Part shown: positions 9,642-20,418 of the stretch, piece by piece | Numbering within the stretch: the stretch's first letter is position 1 | How the letters are laid out: each line of letters opens with the position of its first letter | From: Acidipropionibacterium thoenii DSM 20276 | GTDB lineage: Bacteria; Actinomycetota; Actinomycetes; Propionibacteriales; Propionibacteriaceae | Assembly (NCBI RefSeq): GCF_000423445.1 | Contig: NZ_KE384018.1 | Span: 78,909 to 142,908, forward strand | DNA: 64,000 nucleotides | Direction of reading: 5' to 3' | Position numbers and translations under genes: made by a program | Notes under the pieces: generated by a model | The model's input: the letters and a program-made list of their open reading frames with translations, nothing else | Told to the model about the DNA's origin: nothing | The model's database searches: none

Positions 9642-11246
9642 TCAGGAGGCATTCGCCAGGGTCCTGGCGGCCCCGGCGGTACGGATGATGTGATCGAAGG
9701 CGCCCAGTGCCGCGGTGGCACCCGATCCCATCGAGATGATGATCTGCTTGTAGGGCTGGGTGGTGCAGTCGCCGGCGGCGAAGACGCCGGGCACCGAGGT
9801 GGCGCCGCGGGTGTTGACGACGATCTCCCCGCGCTTGGTGAGGTTGACCGCCCCCTCCAGCCACTCGGTATTGGGCAGCAGACCGATCTGGACGAAGATC
9901 CCGCGCACCGGCACGGTGCGCAGCTCCCCGGAGTTGCGGTCGCGGTACTCCAGGCCGGTGACGTGCGAGCCGTCACCGATCACCTGGGTCGACTGGGCCG
10001 AGGTGATGACATCGACATTGGGCAGCGACTCCAGGGTCGCCAGCAGCACGGCGTCGGCCTTGAGGGAGTCCATGAACTCGAAGACGGTGACATGCCGGGT
10101 GACACCGGCCAGGTCGATGGCCGCCTCGATGCCGGAGTTGCCGCCGCCGACCACAGCGACGTCCTGACCCTTGAACAGCGGTCCGTCGCAGTGCGGGCAG
10201 TAGGTGACCCCCTTGGTCTTGTACTCCTGCTCGCCGGGCACCCCGAGCTGACGCCAGCGGGCGCCGGTGGCCAGCACCACGGCCTTGGCGCGCAGCTCGC
10301 CGCCATTGAAGCGGACGCCGGTCAGGCCGTCGGCACCGGCCTCGATGAGCTCGGCGGCATGCTGACCCTCGATCGCATCGATCTGGTAGTCGGCGACGTG
10401 GGCGCCCAGCGCGGCACCGAGCTGGGGGCCGGTGGTGTGGGGCACCGAGATGAGGTTCTCGATGGACTCGGTGTCGAGCACCTGGCCACCGATCCGCTCG
10501 CCGACCATCGCGGTGCGGATCCCCTTGCGAGCCGCGTAGACGGCGGCGGCAGCTCCGGCCGGGCCCGAGCCCACCACCAGGACGTCGTAGGGATCGCGCT
10601 GGGACAGGTCCTCGGCGGCCTGCTCGGCGGCCGAGGAGTCCAGCTTCGCGAGGATGTCGGCCATCGTCATCCGCCCCGAACCCCACTCCTTGCCGTCCAG
10701 GTAGATGGCGGGCACCGACTGGATGCCCTTGGCCTTGACCTCGTCGGCGAACGCTCCGCCCTCCACGGCGGTGTGCCTGATGCGGGGGTTGGTGATGCTC
10801 ATGGCGTTGAGGGCCTGGACCACGGTGGGGCAGTTCTGGCAGGTCAGCGACATGTAGGTGGTGAACTCGTGGTCGCCGGACAGGCCGCGGACGGCGTCCA
10901 GCAGGGCGGCGTCGGCCTTGACCGGGACCCCGCCGACCTGCAGCAGGGCCAGCACCAGGGAGTTGAACTCGTGACCCATCGGCAGGCCCGCGAAGCGCAC
11001 CGAGATCTCGGTGCCGGGGCGGGTGATGGCGAAGGAGGGGGTGCGGTCATCGGCCACCGGGTCGGCGACGGTGACCCGCTGGCCGGCAGCGGCGATCTCG
11101 CCGAGGAGCTCCATCATCTGGGCGGACTTCCTGGCGGTGGCGGGGTCGGTGGCCGGATCGCTGGCGGGGGAGGGGACCAGGACGACGTCCTCGGTGGTCA
11201 TCGCCAGGTAGGTCTTGAGCTGTTGGACGAGTGCGGGTTCCAGCAT
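9642..11246 (-). CDS. ahpF: Alkyl hydroperoxide reductase subunit F
   Basis: AhpF is the NAD(P)H-dependent flavoprotein disulfide reductase that recharges AhpC. The 534-residue protein has two fused thioredoxin-like folds at the N-terminus with redox pair Cys136/Cys139 (CQNC). A thioredoxin-reductase part follows: FAD site VVGSGPAGAAAAVYAARKG, redox pair Cys350/Cys353 (CPHC), NAD site VVGGGNSGIEAA and FAD motif GVFAAGDCTTQ. Length and order match full AhpF, not plain thioredoxin reductase. It lies 152 bases after ahpC, with a strong hairpin in between that would lower its transcript relative to ahpC. oxyR follows 18 bases downstream. Confidence 0.96.
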   Translation of the reverse strand: MLEPALVQQLKTYLAMTTEDVVLVPSPASDPATDPATARKSAQMMELLGEIAAAGQRVTVADPVADDRTPSFAITRPGTEISVRFAGLPMGHEFNSLVLALLQVGGVPVKADAALLDAVRGLSGDHEFTTYMSLTCQNCPTVVQALNAMSITNPRIRHTAVEGGAFADEVKAKGIQSVPAIYLDGKEWGSGRMTMADILAKLDSSAAEQAAEDLSQRDPYDVLVVGSGPAGAAAAVYAARKGIRTAMVGERIGGQVLDTESIENLISVPHTTGPQLGAALGAHVADYQIDAIEGQHAAELIEAGADGLTGVRFNGGELRAKAVVLATGARWRQLGVPGEQEYKTKGVTYCPHCDGPLFKGQDVAVVGGGNSGIEAAIDLAGVTRHVTVFEFMDSLKADAVLLATLESLPNVDVITSAQSTQVIGDGSHVTGLEYRDRNSGELRTVPVRGIFVQIGLLPNTEWLEGAVNLTKRGEIVVNTRGATSVPGVFAAGDCTTQPYKQIIISMGSGATAALGAFDHIIRTAGAARTLANAS

Positions 11247-11336
11247 GGGATTTCTCCTTCGAGTGGGAAGAGAGGGGCTGAGCCGGCCGCCGGGGCGGCC
11301 GTGGGAGGTGGGGGATGCTGCCTGGGAAACAGCACG

Positions 11337-11367
11337 GCCCCCGGCAGGTCGGGTCCCTGCCGGGGGC
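11337..11367 (-). terminator. Attenuating hairpin between ahpC and ahpF
   Basis: A perfect 12-bp stem (GCCCCCGGCAGG with its complement) and a 7-base loop lie in the ahpC-ahpF gap. Partial termination here would give more AhpC than AhpF. Confidence 0.6.
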
Positions 11368-11398
11368 TCGTGGGGTGTGTCTCAGGTGAGCGGGTGGA

Positions 11399-11962
11399 TC
11401 AGATCATGCCGACGAGGTCGATGGACGGGGCGAGGGTGTCATCGCCCTCCTCCCACTTGGCCGGGCAGACCTCGCCGGGATGGGCGGCGATGTACTGGGC
11501 GGCCTTGACCTTGCGGACCAGCTCCTCGGCATTGCGGCCGATCCCCTCGGCGGTCAGCTCGTAGAACTGGATGACTCCCTGCGGGTCGACCAGGAAGGTG
11601 GCCCGGTCGGCTTGGCCGGCGCCCACCCTCTCGACGTCGAAGTTGCGGGTGAGCTGCAGGCTCGGGTCACCGATCATCGTGTACTGGACCTTGCTCACGG
11701 TGTCGGACTCGGTGTGCCAGGCCTTGTGGACGAAGTGCGAGTCGGTGGAGACCGAGAACACCTCGACGCCGAGCTTCTGCAGCTCGTCGTAGTGGTCGGC
11801 CAGATCGCCCAGCTCGGTGGGGCACACGAAGGTGAAGTCGCCCGGGTAGAAGAAGAAGATGGCCCACTTGCCGGCCACGTCGGCCTCCGAGACGTCGATG
11901 AACTCACCGTTCCGGTAGGCGTGCTCCTGGAAGGGGAGGATCTTGGTGTTGATCAGACTCAT
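11399..11962 (-). CDS. ahpC: Alkyl hydroperoxide reductase subunit C (peroxiredoxin)
   Basis: AhpC is a typical two-cysteine peroxiredoxin that reduces H2O2, organic peroxides and peroxynitrite in the cytoplasm. The peroxidatic Cys47 is in FVCPTEL and the resolving Cys166 in GEVCPAKW, exactly as in the enteric 187-residue enzyme. It is therefore the AhpF-dependent type, not the AhpD-dependent mycobacterial type. An AGAAGG ribosome site is visible before the ATG. The upstream region holds two ATAG-N7-TAT elements, which I read as an OxyR operator. It is the first gene of ahpC-ahpF-oxyR. Confidence 0.97.
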   Translation of the reverse strand: MSLINTKILPFQEHAYRNGEFIDVSEADVAGKWAIFFFYPGDFTFVCPTELGDLADHYDELQKLGVEVFSVSTDSHFVHKAWHTESDTVSKVQYTMIGDPSLQLTRNFDVERVGAGQADRATFLVDPQGVIQFYELTAEGIGRNAEELVRKVKAAQYIAAHPGEVCPAKWEEGDDTLAPSIDLVGMI

Positions 11963-11996
11963 CAGTGACCTTCTTGGTTGGTGTTCTCGACAACTG

Positions 11997-12043
11997 ATAG
12001 ACGCAGACTATCACGAATGGTCGGACCAATAGAGGTCGCGTAT
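11997..12043 (-). promoter_or_regulatory. OxyR-like operator upstream of ahpC
   Basis: ATAG-N7-CTAT lies at 11997-12011 and ATAG-N7-GTAT at 12029-12043. The published OxyR contact pattern is four ATAG/CTAT elements each 7 bases apart. Here both half-operators are kept, but the gap between them is 17 bases, i.e. 7 plus one helical turn. The site lies between divergent ahpC and purC. Confidence 0.6.
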
Positions 12044-12114
12044 CGAGATGCGACCCCGGCCCCTGGCTTGGCGAGGCCGCTGTCCACCTCGGACAACGGT
12101 GGCGTGGGCCGTGA

Positions 12115-12120
12115 CAGAAT
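12115..12120 (+). promoter_or_regulatory. Leaderless -10 box (CAGAAT) for purC
   Basis: CAGAAT is followed by 6 bases and the purC ATG at 12127. No ribosome binding site is visible. Confidence 0.4.
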
Positions 12121-12126
12121 GACCGC

Positions 12127-13275
<1,149 letters not shown>

Positions 13276-13276
13276 G

Positions 13277-13954
13277 ATGGCCCCACGGATCGGTGTGGTC
13301 ACCTTCCCGGGCACCCTCGATGATCAGGACGCCGTCCGCGCGATCCGGCTGGGAGGCGGCGAGCCGGTGCAGCTGTGGCACGCCTCGGCCGACCTCAAGG
13401 GGGTCGACGCCGTCATCCTTCCCGGTGGCTTCTCCTACGGCGACTACCTGCGTGCCGGTGCCATCGCGGCGCTGTCGCCGGTGATGACCTCGGTGCGGGC
13501 CGCGGCCGGCAAGGGCCTGCCGGTGCTGGGGATCTGCAACGGCTTCCAGGTGTTGTGCGAGGCACGGCTGCTGCCGGGCACCCTGATGCGCAATGAGCAG
13601 CAGCGATTCAAGTGCTCGGTCCAGGAGCTGGTCGTCGAGAGCATCGACACGGTGTGGACCTGCGACTTCGCCCCCCGGCAGGCGATCCGGATCCCCGCCA
13701 AGCACGGCGAGGGGAACTACGTCGCCGATGCCGCGACGCTGGCGGCCATCGAGGCCAACAACCAGGTGGTCTTCCGCTACCTCCACAACCCCAACGGATC
13801 CGAGCACGACATCGCCGGGGTCACCAACGAGACCGGAAATGTCGTCGGCCTGATGCCCCACCCCGAACACGCTGTCGAGGGGTTGACCGGCGGCAGCACC
13901 GACGGTCTGGGATTCCTCTCCTCGGTACGTCGATTCCTCAGCGTCCAGGTCTGA
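13277..13954 (+). CDS. purQ: FGAM synthetase glutaminase subunit PurQ
   Basis: PurQ releases ammonia from glutamine for FGAM synthetase (PurLQS complex, step four of the pathway). This class I glutamine amidotransferase has nucleophile Cys87 in GICNGFQ and the His195/Glu197 pair in MPHPEHAVE. The 225-residue length is standard for the stand-alone subunit. The frame is open further upstream to 13175, but ATG 13277 starts at the family's N-terminus ([13 protein letters not shown]) and follows the purS stop by 1 base. That spacing suggests translational coupling. The large subunit purL is 24 kb away. Confidence 0.95.
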   Translation: MAPRIGVVTFPGTLDDQDAVRAIRLGGGEPVQLWHASADLKGVDAVILPGGFSYGDYLRAGAIAALSPVMTSVRAAAGKGLPVLGICNGFQVLCEARLLPGTLMRNEQQRFKCSVQELVVESIDTVWTCDFAPRQAIRIPAKHGEGNYVADAATLAAIEANNQVVFRYLHNPNGSEHDIAGVTNETGNVVGLMPHPEHAVEGLTGGSTDGLGFLSSVRRFLSVQV

Positions 13955-14076
13955 GAGGTCGGGCCGGTCTGTCGCCCACCGGGACGTGTCTCATGATGTG
14001 GAAGGTGTGAGGGCGCCCTGACAGCACACGCCGGCGCCCGCGGCCAATGGTGGTCGGGGCAGCGGTGCGGCGGGGC

Positions 14077-14082
14077 CATACT
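14077..14082 (+). promoter_or_regulatory. Leaderless -10 box (CATACT) for the amino acid permease
   Basis: CATACT is followed by 6 bases and the GTG at 14089. It resolves the start in favour of 14089 over the upstream ATG at 14047. Confidence 0.4.
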
Positions 14083-14088
14083 TACCCC

Positions 14089-15555
14089 GTGAATTCGGAA
14101 GAGGACACCCGGGTCGTCGACAAGGCCGACGAGGGGTACCAGAAGGGTCTCAAGACCCGCCACATCAGGATGATCGCGATCGGCGGTTCGATCGGTACCG
14201 GGCTGTTCCTGGGTGCCGGCGGCCGGCTGGCGAACGGCGGGCCGGCACTGGCCATCGCCTACGCGATCTGCGGGTTGTTCGCCTTCATCATGGTCCGGGC
14301 GCTCGGCGAGCTGTCCATCCACCGGCCCTCCTCGGGAGCCTTCGTCTCCTACGCCCGTGAGTTCATGGGGGAGAAGGGTGCCTACATCACCGGCTGGCTG
14401 TTCTTCCTCGACTGGGCGACCTCGGTGATGGCCGACATCACAGCCGTCGCCCTCTACCTGCACTTCTGGACCTTCTTCCAGCCTATGCCCCAGTGGCTCC
14501 TGGCGATGATCGCCCTGGTGCTGGTCTTCACCCTCAACATGTTCTCGGTGAAGTACTTCGGTGAGGCGGAGTTCTGGTTCGCCGCGATCAAGGTGACGGC
14601 CATCGTGGTCTTCATGGCGGTGGCCATCTGGGCCATCATCACCGGTCACGCGGTCGGTAACGACCACGCCGGGCTCTCCAACCTCACCCAGCACGGCGGG
14701 TTCTTCCCGATGGGCGTCGCCCCGCTGCTCACCCTGTCGCTGGGCGTCATCTTCGCCTTCGGCGGCACCGAGATGGTCGGCGTGGCCGCCGGCGAGGCCG
14801 CCGAGGCCCGCAAGATCCTGCCCAAGGCGGTGAACTCGATGATTCTGCGGATCTTCGTGTTCTACGTCGGCTCGGTGGTCCTGATGACCCTGGTGCTGCC
14901 ATGGACCGCGTACTCCGGCGATGAGTCCCCCTTCGTCACCTTCTTCGCCCGGATCGGGGTGCCCTATGCCGGCGACATCATGCAGGTGGTGGTGCTGACC
15001 GCGGCGCTGTCCTCCCTCAATGCCGGTCTCTACGCCACCGGCCGCACGCTGCGGTCGATGGCTGTGGCCGGGGAGGCCCCGAGGATGGCGGCCAGGTTGA
15101 ACAGGCACCAGGTTCCGGCCGGGGGCATCGTCATCACCGCCTCGCTGGGACTGATCGGCGTCCTCATCAACTACGTCTACCCCAGCGGCGCCTTCGACAT
15201 CGTGATGAACCTGGCCGGTATCGGCATCGCGGGCACCTGGATCTCGATCCTGGCCTCCCACGTGATCTTCGTCCGCCGGGCCAGGCGGGGAGACGTCGAG
15301 CGCCCCGACTTCCGGCTGCGCGGGGCCCCGGTCACCAATATCGTGGCCATCGTCTTCCTGCTGGTGGTGATCGTGTCGATGTGGTTCGACCCGAAGGTGG
15401 GTCGCCCCACGATCTACATGTTCCTGGGCGTCGTCGCACTCCTGGTGATCGGCTGGTTCGCAGTGCGCAATCGCATCAAGGGGGACCTGCTCGACAACAT
15501 CCTGGACTCCGACGCGACCGACCAGGCCGGCCAGGAGCCCCAGAAGCAGGAATGA
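14089..15555 (+). CDS. ansP: Amino acid permease, probably for asparagine
   Basis: This 488-residue permease of the APC superfamily (AAT family) has 12 membrane helices. The N-terminal block GLKTRHIRMIAIGGSIGTGLFLG is the family's substrate-binding first helix. GRTLRSMAVAGEAPR near residue 330 is also typical of AAT permeases such as AnsP, GabP and CycA. The next gene, 13 bases downstream, is an asparaginase, so L-asparagine is the likeliest substrate. That assignment comes from context. A leaderless -10 box supports the GTG start. It would import asparagine by proton symport. Confidence 0.8.
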   Translation: MNSEEDTRVVDKADEGYQKGLKTRHIRMIAIGGSIGTGLFLGAGGRLANGGPALAIAYAICGLFAFIMVRALGELSIHRPSSGAFVSYAREFMGEKGAYITGWLFFLDWATSVMADITAVALYLHFWTFFQPMPQWLLAMIALVLVFTLNMFSVKYFGEAEFWFAAIKVTAIVVFMAVAIWAIITGHAVGNDHAGLSNLTQHGGFFPMGVAPLLTLSLGVIFAFGGTEMVGVAAGEAAEARKILPKAVNSMILRIFVFYVGSVVLMTLVLPWTAYSGDESPFVTFFARIGVPYAGDIMQVVVLTAALSSLNAGLYATGRTLRSMAVAGEAPRMAARLNRHQVPAGGIVITASLGLIGVLINYVYPSGAFDIVMNLAGIGIAGTWISILASHVIFVRRARRGDVERPDFRLRGAPVTNIVAIVFLLVVIVSMWFDPKVGRPTIYMFLGVVALLVIGWFAVRNRIKGDLLDNILDSDATDQAGQEPQKQE

Positions 15556-15568
15556 GGAGGAGAGTCGG

Positions 15569-16567
15569 ATGAGGGTGGAGATCCTGTACACCGGTGGCAC
15601 CCTGGGGATGGTCGACACCCCGCAGGGGCTGGCCCCCGGGGCTGATCTGGAGGGCTGGCTGCGCCGGCTCCTGAGCGGCACCGAGCTCGATCGGGGGGTC
15701 GAGCTGGTGACCTTCGAGCACCTCATCGACTCGGCCAACGCGACCCCCGAGGACTGGCAGCACATCGTCGATGAGCTGTGGGCGCGGCGCGAGGACGCCG
15801 ACGCCTTCGTCGTCCTGCACGGCACCGACACGATGGCCTATGCCGCGGCGGCACTGTCCTACGCACTCACCGGGTTCGACAAGCCGGTGGTGCTCACCGG
15901 CGCCCAGTACCCGCTGGGAGTGGTGGGCACCGACGCCGCCCCCAATGTCACCGGGGCGCTACGGGCAGCGATGGCCGGGCGGTCCTTCGGGGTGGCGATC
16001 TTCTTCGGCCACAAGCTGCTGCGGGGCACCCGGGTCACCAAGACCTCATCGTGGGCCTTCCAGGGTTTCGGCTCCCCGAGCGTTCCCGAGCTGGCGCGGA
16101 CCGGGGCCCCCTGGCAGTGGACCGCTCCCGGTCCGCGCGGATGCGGCTGGGAGGGCCCTGAGGCCTACCGCCGGTGCGACGTCGCGGTGCTGGACCTCGC
16201 CCCGGGGATCACCGCCGACCGGCTGGCCGCGATGCTGGATCCCCGTCCGGAGGCCGTGGTGCTGAGGGCCTTCGGGGTGGGCAACGCGCCGAGCGACGAG
16301 CCCGGACTGGTCGACGTGATCGCCGGAACCATCTCCGCCGGAGTGCCGGTGGTGGTCACCTCCCAGTGCCACCAGGCCGATGTGCTGCTGGGACACTACG
16401 AGGCCGGCTGGCAGCTGGCCCGGGCAGGGGCGATCGGATCGGCGGACATGACCCTGGAGGCGGTCTACGCCAAGCTGGTGTTCCTGCTCTCCCAAGGCCT
16501 GGACGCCGAGCAGGTGGCCCGCTGGATGGGCACCAGCATCGCCGGGGAGCTCACCGTCAGGAGCTGA
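15569..16567 (+). CDS. ansA: Type I L-asparaginase
   Basis: The enzyme hydrolyses asparagine to aspartate and ammonia. Both catalytic threonine motifs are visible: TGGT with Thr11 in the flexible N-terminal loop, and HGTDTM with Thr86 and Asp87. No signal peptide is present, so it is the cytoplasmic form. The 332-residue length is normal. A GGAGGAGAG ribosome site precedes the ATG, and the permease gene ends 13 bases upstream, giving an uptake-and-use pair. Aspartate and ammonia produced here would feed purine synthesis. Confidence 0.92.
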   Translation: MRVEILYTGGTLGMVDTPQGLAPGADLEGWLRRLLSGTELDRGVELVTFEHLIDSANATPEDWQHIVDELWARREDADAFVVLHGTDTMAYAAAALSYALTGFDKPVVLTGAQYPLGVVGTDAAPNVTGALRAAMAGRSFGVAIFFGHKLLRGTRVTKTSSWAFQGFGSPSVPELARTGAPWQWTAPGPRGCGWEGPEAYRRCDVAVLDLAPGITADRLAAMLDPRPEAVVLRAFGVGNAPSDEPGLVDVIAGTISAGVPVVVTSQCHQADVLLGHYEAGWQLARAGAIGSADMTLEAVYAKLVFLLSQGLDAEQVARWMGTSIAGELTVRS

Positions 16568-16599
16568 GCCCGGATGGGTCGCGGATCACCGGCCGCGGC

Positions 16600-17933
16600 T
16601 CAGCCCTGCTGGTCCAGTCGGGCGCTCTGGCGGGTGATGACGTCGTGCCAGGGCGGCAGCTCGATGCCCTCGGCGGTCATTCTGCGCCGCAGCCGACGTC
16701 GGCAGTCCAGGATGCCGACGATCCCGACGGCGAAGAGGACCAGCTGGCTGCTCATCGCCCAGCGGAAGCCCGTCAAGGTGTAGGCCCCGCCGGGGCACAG
16801 CCAGTCCAGCAGCACGCCGATCGCCTGGATGAGGATCAGAGCCGCGGTGAACCCGCCCATGATGGCGATTCCGGTGGCGGCCCCCAGCCGGTGCGGCTGG
16901 TGCTCGGTGCGCAGCACGTCGATCCCCACCGATCCACCGGGGATCGACAGTCCCAGGCACACCGAGAGCACCATCAGCAGCCACAGCGGTGCCCGCCCCG
17001 GCCACAGCAGCACCGCGATCCACGGCGCGACCGACAGGCTCACCATGAGCACCACCAGGCTGGCGCGGTTGAGCGGGTTCTGTCTGGTGAGCCGGGCGGC
17101 GATCGGTCCTGACATCGCCGAGGCCAGCACGTAGCAGGTCATCAGAGTGGATGCGGCAGCCGTCGAGCGGCCCTCGGCGCGGGTGAGATAGGGCATCCCC
17201 CACATCATCGAGTAGACGATCCCGGCGAAGTTGGTGGACCAGTGGCACCAGAGGCGACGCCGGTGGCAGGATGCCTGATCACCTCGAGGAGATCCTGCGG
17301 CATCTCCCGCAGCGGGATGGTGGAACGCTGACCGGTGGCCCCGGCCGGGGCGTCGCGCAGCAGCACCGCGCTGGTGACGATGCCCACCGCGGCGATGCCG
17401 GCCGCCACCAGGCAGGTGGTGCGCCATCCCCGGTTCTCCACCAGGGCGACCAGCCCGACGGTCGAGCCGATCTGTCCGACCTGGCCCAGCAGCGCGGTGA
17501 TCTGGGTCAGCATCGGCACCTGTCTCGGTGGGAACCACACCGGCAGGAGCCTGATGGCCGCACCGAAGGTGCAGGCATCCCCGGCACCCACCAGGACGCG
17601 GGCCAGGATGGCCATCGGGATCTGGTCCGAGACGGCGATCAGCAGCTGTCCGATCGTCATCAGGACCGCTCCCAGGGTGATCACCAGGCGGGGCCCCACC
17701 CGGTCGAGGAGCATCCCGGCCGGCAGCTGGGCCACCGCGTAGACCGCCAGCTGCAGCACCATGAAGGTGGCCACGATGCCGGCCGAGGCGTGGAAGTGGG
17801 TGGAGGCGGTCAGCCCCATCACGCCCAGCGAGCTGCGCTGCAGCACCGCGAACATATAGGCGAGAGCGGCGGCTCCCAGAACGATCCAACTTCGAGTCGA
17901 CGCTTCTGGCATCACAGATCGGGGGGCGGACAC
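16600..17933 (-). pseudogene. MFS transporter interrupted by a frameshift
   Basis: Two overlapping frames together make one MFS protein. The frame starting GTG 17933 gives six helices (LDRVGPRLVI loop after TM2) and runs out of homology at HPATGVASG near 17252. The other frame then continues with LWCHWSTNFAGIVYSMMWGM and the last six helices to a stop at 16600. A single lost base explains the break; no homopolymer is at the junction. The whole product would be about 445 residues. TAGGCT lies 8 bases before the GTG. The gene is 146 bases downstream of an equally frameshifted MocR-type regulator, so the pair may be decaying together, or both breaks may be sequencing errors. Confidence 0.7.
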
Positions 17934-17941
17934 GAGGGACG

Positions 17942-17947
17942 AGCCTA
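17942..17947 (-). promoter_or_regulatory. Possible leaderless -10 box (TAGGCT) for the frameshifted MFS gene
   Basis: TAGGCT on the minus strand lies 8 bases before the GTG at 17933. Confidence 0.3.
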
Positions 17948-18079
17948 ATCCTGCCCGGTCGGCGGGGCCGCGATGGCGAGCCGGTGTTCAGATCGGCTGC
18001 CGGGAGGCTGCAAGAGGGTGCAGCGCCGCTGCCGGCACCCGGCTGGCACGCAGAGCCGGCACCGCGCAGCCAGCTGGCA

Positions 18080-19460
18080 TCACTCGGCCAGGGCACCGGC
18101 GGCCAGGACCGCGGCGATGTCGTCGATGTGGACCCCGCGCAGCGCTCCCAGGCTCACCCGGATATGGCCGGGCCCGGGCTGCCCGGCACCACCGGACCGC
18201 TCGGCGAGCATGAACTGGCTGCCCACCGAGACCCGGATCCCGGCGGCCAGCAGCTGGTTGGCGGCGGTCGCCTCGTCACCTACCGGGATCCACATGGTCA
18301 GCCCGTCGCCGGGCAGCACCCTCACGCCGTGCTCCGACAGGCTGGCGGCCAGCGCGATACGGCGACGCCGGTACTCGGCGGCGGCCCGGCCCACCTGGGC
18401 CTGGGAACCGGGGTCGGTGAGCAGATGGGCCAGCAGCACCTGGAGGAGGTGACTGGTCCACCCCGGGCCCAGCAACCGACGGGCCACCACGGCGTCGATG
18501 ATCCGGGCCGGCCCGGAGACCGCCGCGACCCTCAGATCGGGCCCGTGGGTCTTCGAGTAGGAGCGGATGTAGACGACGTCGTCCGGCAGGTAGCTGCCGA
18601 GGCTGACCGATCTCGCCTGGGTGATCGGCCCGGAGTGGTCGTCCTCGATGACCACCGGGTGGCTGCTGCCAGGCGCCTCCTTGATGGTCTGGGCCAATGC
18701 GCGGATCCGGGTGGTCCGCATCGAGACCCCGGTGGGGTTCTGGGCCCGGGGTTGGATGACGACGGCGCGCACCCGGTTCCTCAGAGCACTGTGCAAGGAG
18801 TCGGGGGTGACTCCCGAGGAGTCCATGTCCAGCGGGACGGCCACCAGGCCCAGGGCATCCAGGGTGTCGAAGAGGGGGGGGGTAGCCCGGGCTCTCCACC
18901 GCCACCTTGTCGCCGAAATGGGTGGTCACCACCAGGGTGCGGAACAAGGCGTCCATCGCACCATTGACCACGGTGATCCGCTGCGGCCGGTAGGGCCAGT
19001 CCTCGGTGAGCAGGTGCTCCAGCTCCGGGAGCAGTGGAGGGCTGAAGTAGGAGTCGACATGGAGCGTGGGGTTGTCTCTGGAGACCGCCTGGAGAGCCTC
19101 GCTGATGTCGGGCAGTAGATTGGGATCGGGGGTCCCCTCCGACAGATTGAGGGAGACCACCGCGGCCGGGTCGGACTCCCCGCGATAGCGCGGCGGCAGC
19201 CAGTTGTTGGGAGGCGGCAGAACGACGGTGCCGGCCCGTCCGCGTGATTCCAGCAGTCCCAGACCGGCCAGGATCTTCCACGCGGAGGCCACGGTGCCGG
19301 CACTGACGGAGAGGTTCTCGGCGACCTTCTGGATGACCGGCATCCGGTCCCCGGCACCGATGGTGCCCTGGTAGACCAGCCGGGCGACGCCGGCCGCGAT
19401 CTGCGCGGGGGCCGTGCCATCGGCGGCCCCCGTGATCTGTTCAACCGAGATTTGAACCAT
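18080..19460 (-). pseudogene. MocR-type regulator (GntR domain plus aminotransferase), frameshifted
   Basis: The N-terminal part (ATG 19460) has a winged-helix GntR domain (about residues 1-80, QKVAENLSVSAGTVASAWKIL) and then a class I/II aminotransferase-like fold up to VAVESPGYPP. The frame breaks in a run of nine C on the coding strand (18874-18882). One base more or two fewer would rejoin it to LFDTLDALGLVAVPLDMD and the remaining domain. That remainder includes the PLP lysine region SYSKTHGPDLRVA and ends at 18080. Joined, it would be about 460 residues, normal for MocR/PdxR regulators. These sense PLP-linked metabolites and often control a neighbouring transporter. A nine-base tract is also a plausible on/off switch. 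Confidence 0.72.
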
Positions 19461-19520
19461 GCCGCATGCTATCGCCGGGGGGCGGGTCCGGAGGGCGACT
19501 CCCGGACCCGCCCGCAGGGT

Positions 19521-20309
19521 TCAGATCGTGGCTCTCCTGGCGATCTTGGTGTTGCTGGCCTGGTCGCGGGGGCGGACGATGACCAGGTCGAGGTTGACAT
19601 GCTGGGGGCGGGTCAGCGCATACGAGATGACATCGGCGATGTCCTCGGCCAGCAGCGGCTGGTAGCCGGCGTAGACCGCCGCGGCCCGCTCGGCGTCCCC
19701 GTCGAAGCGCACCATCGAGAAGTCGGTCTCGACATTTCCCGGTGAGATCTCGATCACCCGGATCGGCTCCCCGACGATCTCCCAGCGAAGAGTGGTGGTG
19801 AGCATCCGCTCGGCGTGCTTGACCCCGGTGTACCCGGCGCCACCCTCGTAGGGAGCGTGGGCGGCGGTGGAGGTGACCACCAGAATGTCTCCTCCGGTGC
19901 CCTTCTGTCCGGCCGCGCGCAGCAGCGGCAGCACCGCCTTGGTGACCCTGAGGGTGCCCAGCACGTTGAGCTGGTACATTCTCAGCCAGCCCTCCAGATC
20001 GGCGTCCTCCACCTTGTCCAGGCCCAGTGCCCCGCCGGCATTGTTGACCACCGCGTCCAGCCCGCCGGTCCGGCCCAGGAGCTCGACCAGGGCGGCGACC
20101 TCCTCGTCGGAGGTGACGTCGAGCTGGTAGGCCTCGCACCCGGTCTCGGAGGCGAGCTCCTCGAGCCGGTCCGTCCGGCGGGCCGCTGCGATCACGGCGA
20201 ACCCGTCGGCGGCCAGCCGGCGAACGGTGGCCGCTCCGATACCGGAGGATCCTCCGGTGACCAGAACGCGACGCCGCACGGCGTCATCGGTGAGTGATTC
20301 TGCCGACAT
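19521..20309 (-). CDS. Short-chain dehydrogenase/reductase
   Basis: This is a 262-residue classical SDR. The NAD(P) motif TGGSSGIG is at residues 18-25 and NNAG at 89-92. Ser147, Tyr160 and Lys164 (YTGVK) complete the active site. Arg residues after the second strand (AARRTDR) favour NADP. The sequence is close to the YdfG/serine dehydrogenase type, which acts on 3-hydroxy acids and malonic semialdehyde. That would fit the neighbouring beta-alanine route, but the substrate is inferred. The ATG at 20309 has GGAGAAGGAG upstream and is preferred over a GTG-like extension to 20447. A GlnR-type operator lies 110-147 bases upstream. Confidence 0.85.
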   Translation of the reverse strand: MSAESLTDDAVRRRVLVTGGSSGIGAATVRRLAADGFAVIAAARRTDRLEELASETGCEAYQLDVTSDEEVAALVELLGRTGGLDAVVNNAGGALGLDKVEDADLEGWLRMYQLNVLGTLRVTKAVLPLLRAAGQKGTGGDILVVTSTAAHAPYEGGAGYTGVKHAERMLTTTLRWEIVGEPIRVIEISPGNVETDFSMVRFDGDAERAAAVYAGYQPLLAEDIADVISYALTRPQHVNLDLVIVRPRDQASNTKIARRATI

Positions 20310-20399
20310 CGGCACTCCTTCTCCAGGTCCATCTGCTCGGGCTCGTGCGGCAGGCCGGAGCCGGCTCCGGGCCGACATCAGTGAGGTCCCGCACGCTTC

Positions 20400-20405
20400 A
20401 TTACT
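20400..20405 (-). promoter_or_regulatory. Possible -10 box of the SDR promoter
   Basis: AGTAAT on the minus strand lies 13 bases downstream of the GlnR-type operator. The same box at the same distance recurs at 27510. Confidence 0.4.
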
Positions 20406-20418
20406 GTCGGTGTTGAAT

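Noticed and set aside
13777..15831. A 684-codon open frame on the minus strand
   Set aside because: It is antisense to the amino acid permease, asparaginase and purQ, with skewed composition and no domain.
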